Shown here piece by piece: positions 59,029-64,000 of a stretch of DNA of 64,000 bases (position 1 is the first letter of the stretch; every line of letters begins with the position of its first letter). The translations under genes and the position numbers were made by a program. The stretch lies in NCBI RefSeq assembly GCF_003597395.2, contig NC_133778.1:25221738-25285737 (forward strand). The letters run 5' to 3'. Below the pieces are notes generated by a model, which had not been told where the DNA came from, made no database searches, and saw only the letters and a list, made by a program, of their open reading frames with translations. Source of the DNA: Chelonoidis abingdonii (taxonomy: Eukaryota; Chordata; Testudines; Testudinidae).

Positions 59029-59097
59029 TTTTCCATGCTTGAACTTTGCATGGAAATGAACTTTGTTCATTTCCATGCAAAGTTCAAGCATGGAAAA
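59029..59097. repeat. Perfect inverted repeat, 33-bp arms, 3-nt loop
   Basis: The left arm (59029-59061) begins TTTTCCATGCTTGAAC and ends GGAAATGAAC. The loop is TTT (59062-59064). The right arm (59065-59097) is the exact reverse complement, 33 of 33. It is followed by CCAAACCAAACCAAAATTTT. Confidence 0.95.
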
Positions 59098-59584
59098 CCA
59101 AACCAAACCAAAATTTTGTCTGGCAAAAATTCAATAAAATCATTTAAGTTGTGAATGAATTCTGCATGCCTCAAAAAGATATACATTTTCCTGTATGTTT
59201 CATCTAGAAATGGCGTGCATGAATAACTGAGCAACCCAGAATGGATTTTGGTTTCAATAAAATCTGAAGCAGAAGAACAACTTCAGTTCAGCATTTCAGT
59301 AATAAGCACTCACAGTTCTCTCACGCATGAGTTCTAGGGTTAATTGATTATTTTTCTAAGTGTAAACCTTAGAACATTTGCGTTTTACCTTTTGACTGAT
59401 AACTGACTTTCACCCGAAGAGAGTGATTCGGCTGAAATTGTAAAGATTTTACAAACCACACAAAGAAGTAGGAAGCCCATGATCTGATGAACCAAGAATA
59501 GCCTTCTCCTCCAAAAAGCACCCAAAACAAAGATGACTTGAGTTTTGTCCCCACCCTTTTTAATGACTGGCCTTCCTAATACTT
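59098..59584. other. No recognised gene
   Basis: No gene or named repeat seen. Confidence 0.35.
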
Positions 59585-59765
59585 CACGCTTATTTTGTTA
59601 GGTTTCACCACACTACTTCAAATGAAGGAGACAGATATAAATGATCCCATTTTAAAGATTTAGCTAAACTGAGACCCAGAGCAGTTACTTACTTGTCCAA
59701 GATCACACATGTCTATGACATAGGTGGCATTAGGACCCACAATTGAAAACAAAGTAGAAATAGTT
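59585..59765 (-). mobile_element. MIR/CORE-type SINE fragment
   Basis: GATCCCATTTTAAAGATTTA, AAACTGAGACCCAGAGCAG, TACTTGTCCAAGATCACAC, GGTGGCATTAGGACCCAC: antisense MIR core and part of the head. Confidence 0.65.
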
Positions 59766-61144
59766 CTGACCATGCTTTTCAATCTACAAGGAAAGCTAGG
59801 GACTGTCCTGACCACCTCTTTCAGTCCTTCCAGAAAGCTGAAGGTTGTTTTGACCATGGCAATAATTGCAGGGAAAATCCATGATGACATGTCTTTTCTA
59901 CTTTCTCCTGGGCAGCTTCTGCACTCTCAGAAGGGAACTACTACATCCATATCCCTCTGTTCTCTCTGTCAGAGGAGGGAAACCAATTATTTGGGGCTCA
60001 GTTACAACTACCTGGAACACCATGCAACTTCATAGCCAAAGTACCTATCAGGAGAGGCAGTGCTGGGTTGTTCCACTGGGAGGGAGCTGAATGATGTGGA
60101 TCAGTTTTCTGTATGCAGAATCACTTCAATTCAAACTAACAAATTCTACAGAGTAGTTGTAAAGATAGCCAGCTTGTGCATGTAGGGCTTTCATTGTACT
60201 GAGTATAGAGGAAAGAAATAAGATAAACAAATAATCTATCTTCAACAACGAATGGCCCAAATTTGATTTTCCCCAGCAACTGTAGCAGCTTTGTCCTGCT
60301 TTGGAAATCTAACTATGCTTATTGCTGCTGAGAATCTGTTAGTTAAATGGATCCTCACTTTTCAGACCACGAGGCATGGCAAATCATCTGGAAGTAATTT
60401 TGGGTTGGGTATGTCAAATTTTGGTTTAAAAGTGCCAGGTACCATTGACTATTACACAGCCTTGCATGCTGTTTGAAAAGACTCAGCACATCCATCCATA
60501 TAAATTAATGTGATGCAAGGCAGCAATTTCTGAGAGGATAAACATTTCATATCAGATTCCTTTCAATTATATCCTCTCTTAATACTGTTATTGTGGTTAG
60601 AGACTCAACTTTTGCATTTTATGGAACGTGGTCAGCTTTTAATAGTCTAGCCTTTCTGTAAAACATGTTCTCCAGATGCAAAAAATTGAAGATAATTTTA
60701 CTTTATTCAGTATTAATAAACGGTAAACAACATCATTGCTTCTTCTTGGCAACATGCCTGAATTAAATAGCTCTCTTAATGTATTTCATATCTGTACTAC
60801 AGAGCTATTTTAAAGCAATATGCTGAGTATGCCAATGATAAAACTGTTATTTTTTATTCCTTTGTTGTTTTTAAGGTCTGTATTAACCACTGCTTACTTT
60901 CCCTAGCATAAACAGTGGCCAATAGGAGTCTTTTTTGTCTACAGTACATTAATTATTATCTAGTTTTACAAAGAAACCATTATTTTCCCAAGCAAGGTTT
61001 GCAGGTCTCACTCTTTAGATGTTAAAGTTTCATAATAAACATTTATAAACTGTGGCTCTCTATTACTTGTGAAAAATACATGCAAGACCACAGGGGCAGT
61101 GTAGGTTTTAACTCCTGTTTTCAGCTGCAGATACTGTTAATTAA
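59766..61144. other. No recognised gene or repeat
   Basis: A 103-codon plus-strand stretch (59724-60035) overlaps the MIR and opposite-strand stretches and has no motif. Confidence 0.35.
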
Positions 61145-61310
61145 AACCATAGATTTTAAAGCCAGAAGGGACCACCAGATCATCTAGTCTGACTTCCTGT
61201 CTATCACAGGCGACCAACCCACCCATCCCTAGAGCCTGCACTCTAAACCCATCAACCAAAATTAGACCAATTAGATTTCTTGGGGATCATTTACATTTTC
61301 AACCCTGGCC
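61145..61310 (-). mobile_element. CR1 LINE 3' end fragment
   Basis: ACCATAGATTTTAAAGCCAG, AAGGGACCACCAGATCATC, TAGTCTGACTTCCTGTCTAT, CACAGGCGACCAACCCACCC: antisense CR1 3' end, ~165 bases. Confidence 0.88.
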
Positions 61311-61857
61311 TAGAAGAACATATTTATTGAAATGAGAGAGTCTTCAAAAAAAGACAAAAACATTAAAATAATATTGAGGATTTGTATTAAGTTAACATTA
61401 ACTGGGAAAATAAGAGAAAGATGAATTCCATCTGTAACCCCTCTCCCTCTACTGTATAAGTGGAACACAAATCTATAAAAAATAACCTATTTTATTTACC
61501 AGGGCCTGATCCAATGTCCACTGAAATCAGTGATAGACTTCCATACCACAGAATTATAGAAACGTAGGATGGAAGAGACCTCAAGAGGTCATCTAGACCA
61601 GCCCAAGGCACTGAGGCATGACCAAGCATACCTACACTATCCCTGAAGGGTGTTTGTCAAACCCACCTCTAAAAAACCACTCCAGTGACAGGGATTTCAT
61701 AACTTCCCTTGGAAACCTATTCCAGTGCTTAACTATCCTTATAATTAGAAAGTTTTTCCTAATATCTAACCTTCATGTCCCTTGCTGCAGATTAAGCCAA
61801 TTACTTTTCCTAACTTCAATGGACATGGAAAATGGTTGATCACCATCCTCTCTACAA

Positions 61858-62180
61858 CAGGGGTTCCCAAGCTTGGTTCACAGCTTGTTCAGGGTAAGCC
61901 TCTGGTGGGCCATGAGATACTTTGTTTACCTGAGTGTCCACAGGTATGGCTGCTCACAGCTCTCAGTGGCTGTAGTTTGTTGTTCCTGGCCAATGGGAGC
62001 TGCGGGAAGTGGCGTAGGTCGGGCCATCGCTTCCTGCAGCTCCCATTGGCTGGCAATAGCGAACCACAGCTACTGGGAACTGTGAGCGGCTGTACCTGTG
62101 GATGCTCAGGTAAAAAAGAGTCTCACGGCCCACTGGGGGCTTATGCTGAACTAGTCATGAACCAAGTTTGGGAACCCCTG
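61858..62180. mobile_element. Palindromic hAT MITE, 323 bp, 8-bp TSD
   Basis: Begins CAGGGGTTCCCAAGCTTGG and ends CCAAGTTTGGGAACCCCTG, perfect partners except for one base. The inside continues the palindrome: CCAATGGGAGCTGCGGGAAG near 61993 faces CTTCCTGCAGCTCCCATTGG near 62031. The target CTCTACAA is at 61850-61857 and 62181-62188. Non-autonomous; open frames across it (61782-62198, 61873-62085) are spurious. Confidence 0.92.
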
Positions 62181-62693
62181 CTCTACAATATCCCTTAACA
62201 TAACTGAAGACTGTTAACAGGTCCCCTTGTGATGGTGCCACCCATAAGGCTTTATAGAAATATGCTTATGAATGTATTTATATAACATATATAACATAAC
62301 TAGAATGTGTTTTATGCTACATATGCCTTGTAACATATCTCTGTAAAGGTCATGATCTACTGAATCTATTAATCCTATTTGTATACTTGTATCATTCTTG
62401 TATTCAAAGTTAAGAATATTGGCTGCATAGTTGTTTGATTCTAAGTAGGCTCTAGTGAAGCAGTTGGTTAGCTTCCTGAGAAAAGACTGTTTCCAGTAAG
62501 TGCCCAGTCAAGAAACACTTAAGCCAACAATGAATTTGGAGACATCAATCCACATCTATGCTTTTCCAGGAATGTGGCTTGTCTGGTAAGGAACTCAGTC
62601 AAGCATGGACATGTGACTTGCCCAGGTGACTCCAAAACTCCATTTTGTAGCTCGACTTTGCATAGGAGAGAGGAGGGGGTCTCCACCCACAAG

Positions 62694-62955
62694 CAGGGGC
62701 GACTCTAGGTATTTTGCCGTCCCAAGCACGGCAGGCAGGCTGCCTCCGCGGCTTGCCTGCGGGAGGTCCCCAGTCCCGCGGATTCAGTGGCATTCCTGCG
62801 GGATGTCCGCCGAAGCCGCAGGACCAGCGGACCCTCCGCAGGCCAGCCACCGAAGGCAACCTGCCTGCCGCCCTCGCAGCGACTGGCAGAGCCCCCCCCC
62901 ATGGCTTGCCACCCCAGGCACGCGCTTGGCATGCTGGGGCCTGGAGCCGCCTCTG
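62694..62955. mobile_element. GC-rich hAT MITE nested in LTR, 8-bp TSD
   Basis: Starts CAGGGGCGACTCTAGG and ends CCTGGAGCCGCCTCTG; the ends are inverted. CCCACAAG flanks it at 62686-62693 and 62956-62963, perfectly. The interior is GC-rich and partly palindromic (CTGCCTCCGCGGCTTGCC). Its composition produces overlapping open frames on both strands that are not genes. Confidence 0.9.
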
Positions 62956-63354
62956 CCCACAAGAGAAAATCCATTTCAGCCCAGAGAGCCTCTCCACCCC
63001 CAAAGATACCTGTAAGAAACTGGAATAAAGGACAGTGACTGCAAGGGGTGTGAGTGATTGCTGGACCCAGACTAAAAGGAGATTAGTCTGTAAAACGGAG
63101 CATTCTGGAACTGGTGAAGACTTTATCTCTATTCAGTTGGCTTAGACATAGACTGGCATGTTTTATTTTATTTTACTTGATAATCCACTTTGTTCTGTCT
63201 GTTACTACCTGGAACAACTTAAATCCTACTTTTTGAATTTAATAAAATCACTTTTTACTTATTAATTAACTAACAGTATGTATTAATACTGGGGGGGGGC
63301 AAACAGTTGTGCATTTCTCTCTATCAGTGTTATAGAGGACGAACAACTTATGAG

Positions 63355-63385
63355 TTTACCCTGTATAAGCTTTATACAGGGTAAA
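63355..63385. repeat. Perfect hairpin inside the LTR
   Basis: Arms TTTACCCTGTATAA (63355-63368) and TTATACAGGGTAAA (63372-63385), spacer GCT. It sits ~110 bases after the AATAAA signal. Confidence 0.9.
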
Positions 63386-64000
63386 ACAGATTTATTTAGG
63401 TTTAGACCCCATTGGGAGTTGGGCATCGGAGTGTTAAAGACAAGAACACTTCTGTAAGCTGCTTTCAGATAAGTCTACAGCTTTGGGGTGAGTAATTCAG
63501 ACCCTGAGTCTGTGTTGGAGCAGATGGGCGTGTCTGGTTCAACAAGACAGGGTGCTGGGGTCCCGAGCTGGCAGGGAAAGAAGGGGCAGAAGTAGTCAGC
63601 TGGCAGTTTCCAAGGGAGGTTCTGTGATCCAACCCATCACACCCCTCTAAGCCATCTTTCTCAAAACTAACCATATCCATTTTTTAAAAAAAATCTTTCC
63701 TTGCAGGTCAGTTTTCTAAACCTTTTATCATTTTTGCTGCTGTCCTCTGGACTTTCTGCAATTCATCCCCATCTTTCCAAGTGTGACATCCAGAACAGGA
63801 TTCAGTCCTTCAGCTGAGTAAAGGGGGACAATTACTTCCCATGACTTACAAATGATACTCCTGTTAATACATCCCAGAATTATGTTAACTTTGTTCACAA
63901 TTGTATCACACTATTGACTGTTAGATTCATGACCCACTATAACCCCCAGATCCTTTTCAGCAGTATTATCATCTAGCCAGTTATTTCCCATTCTGTAATT

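Larger units (their letters stand above)
62228..63641 (+). mobile_element. Solo LTR, 1.15 kb plus nested insert, 5-bp TSD
   Basis: Starts TGTGATGGTGCCACCC and ends TCCAACCCATCACA, with TG...CA ends. CCCCT is at 62223-62227 and 63642-63646. AATAAA is at 63241-63246, supporting plus orientation. The 62694-62955 block is a later MITE; without it the LTR is ~1,144 bases. A perfect 14-bp-arm hairpin lies at 63355-63385. No internal retroviral genes, hence solo. Confidence 0.82.
61548..64000 (-). mobile_element. CR1 LINE, antisense, interrupted twice
   Basis: The 3' end is at the left (ATAGAAACGTAGGATGG, GACCTCAAGAGGTCATCTAG). CR1 sequence continues over 61548-61857, 62189-62227 and 63642-64000. 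Across the two gaps the text reads on without loss once the TSDs are removed (CTCTACAA then TATCCCTTAACATAACTG; CAGGTCCCCT then CTAAGCCATC). The right part includes TGCTGTCCTCTGGACTTTC and AGTGTGACATCCAGAACAGG. It runs off the window. No usable coding frame is visible. Confidence 0.88.

Noticed and set aside
61782..62198. 138-codon plus-strand open frame
   Set aside because: It spans the CR1/MITE junction at 61858 and follows a palindromic non-coding element.
62626..63038. Several overlapping open frames up to 134 codons on both strands
   Set aside because: They lie in the GC-rich hAT MITE at 62694-62955 and its flanks; the MITE's ends and TSD explain the composition and lack of stops.
1..64000. 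CRISPR array, prokaryotic operon, rRNA or phage
   Set aside because: No regularly spaced identical repeats, no dense co-oriented frames, no ribosome-binding sites; all signs are of an amniote genome.

Overview
This window looks like a gene-poor piece of a reptile nuclear genome, most probably a turtle. The assignment rests on repeats recognised from memory of published families: CR1 LINE 3' ends, a tRNA-headed SINE with a CR1-like tail, MIR/CORE-type SINEs, short palindromic hAT elements, endogenous-retrovirus-type LTRs and very typical Penelope-like termini. The sequence is AT-rich, non-operonic and saturated with stops. I found no host protein-coding exon, tRNA gene, rRNA or CRISPR array that I would defend. 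Nearly everything with recognisable structure is a mobile element.

Layout. 1-740: Penelope-like (PLE) termini inserted into a Ty3/gypsy reverse-transcriptase remnant. 740-13400: CR1, MIR and SINE fragments, a TG/TA microsatellite and long unassigned stretches. 13400-15300: a PLE terminal fragment, a ~1 kb solo LTR and a foldback MITE. 19033-19709: a second solo LTR. 23370-23835: a MIR split by a PLE foldback. 26842-28528: a hAT transposon with a perfect 8-bp target-site duplication (TSD), carrying a 1.06 kb open frame for the C-terminal part of a DUF4371/ZMYM1-like transposase. 37871-38290: a hAT-like MITE. 40549-41596: one LTR nested inside another. 42295-42845: a CR1 3' end. 46220-46767: another LTR. 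53697-57016: a 3.3 kb Penelope-like element with 11-bp TSDs, a degenerate reverse transcriptase plus GIY-YIG endonuclease, and a long inverted terminal copy. 61548-64000: an antisense CR1 interrupted by a palindromic hAT MITE and by an LTR that itself carries a second hAT MITE, every insertion having its own TSD.

How the parts relate. The most informative system here is the Penelope-like family. One long copy has coding remnants, and at least six short terminal or foldback copies are scattered through the window. Several of the short copies also have short direct repeats, so they look like insertions of PLE ends rather than debris. Their termini share a hammerhead-ribozyme-like core whose stem II is kept with different bases in two subfamilies. 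The nested insertions give a relative order of activity: MIR and CR1 first, then LTRs, PLE and hAT MITEs. A second theme is a set of short degenerate palindromes built around CCCATTGACTTCA/GTGGG-type arms, found at eight or more places and not tied to any coding element that I can name.
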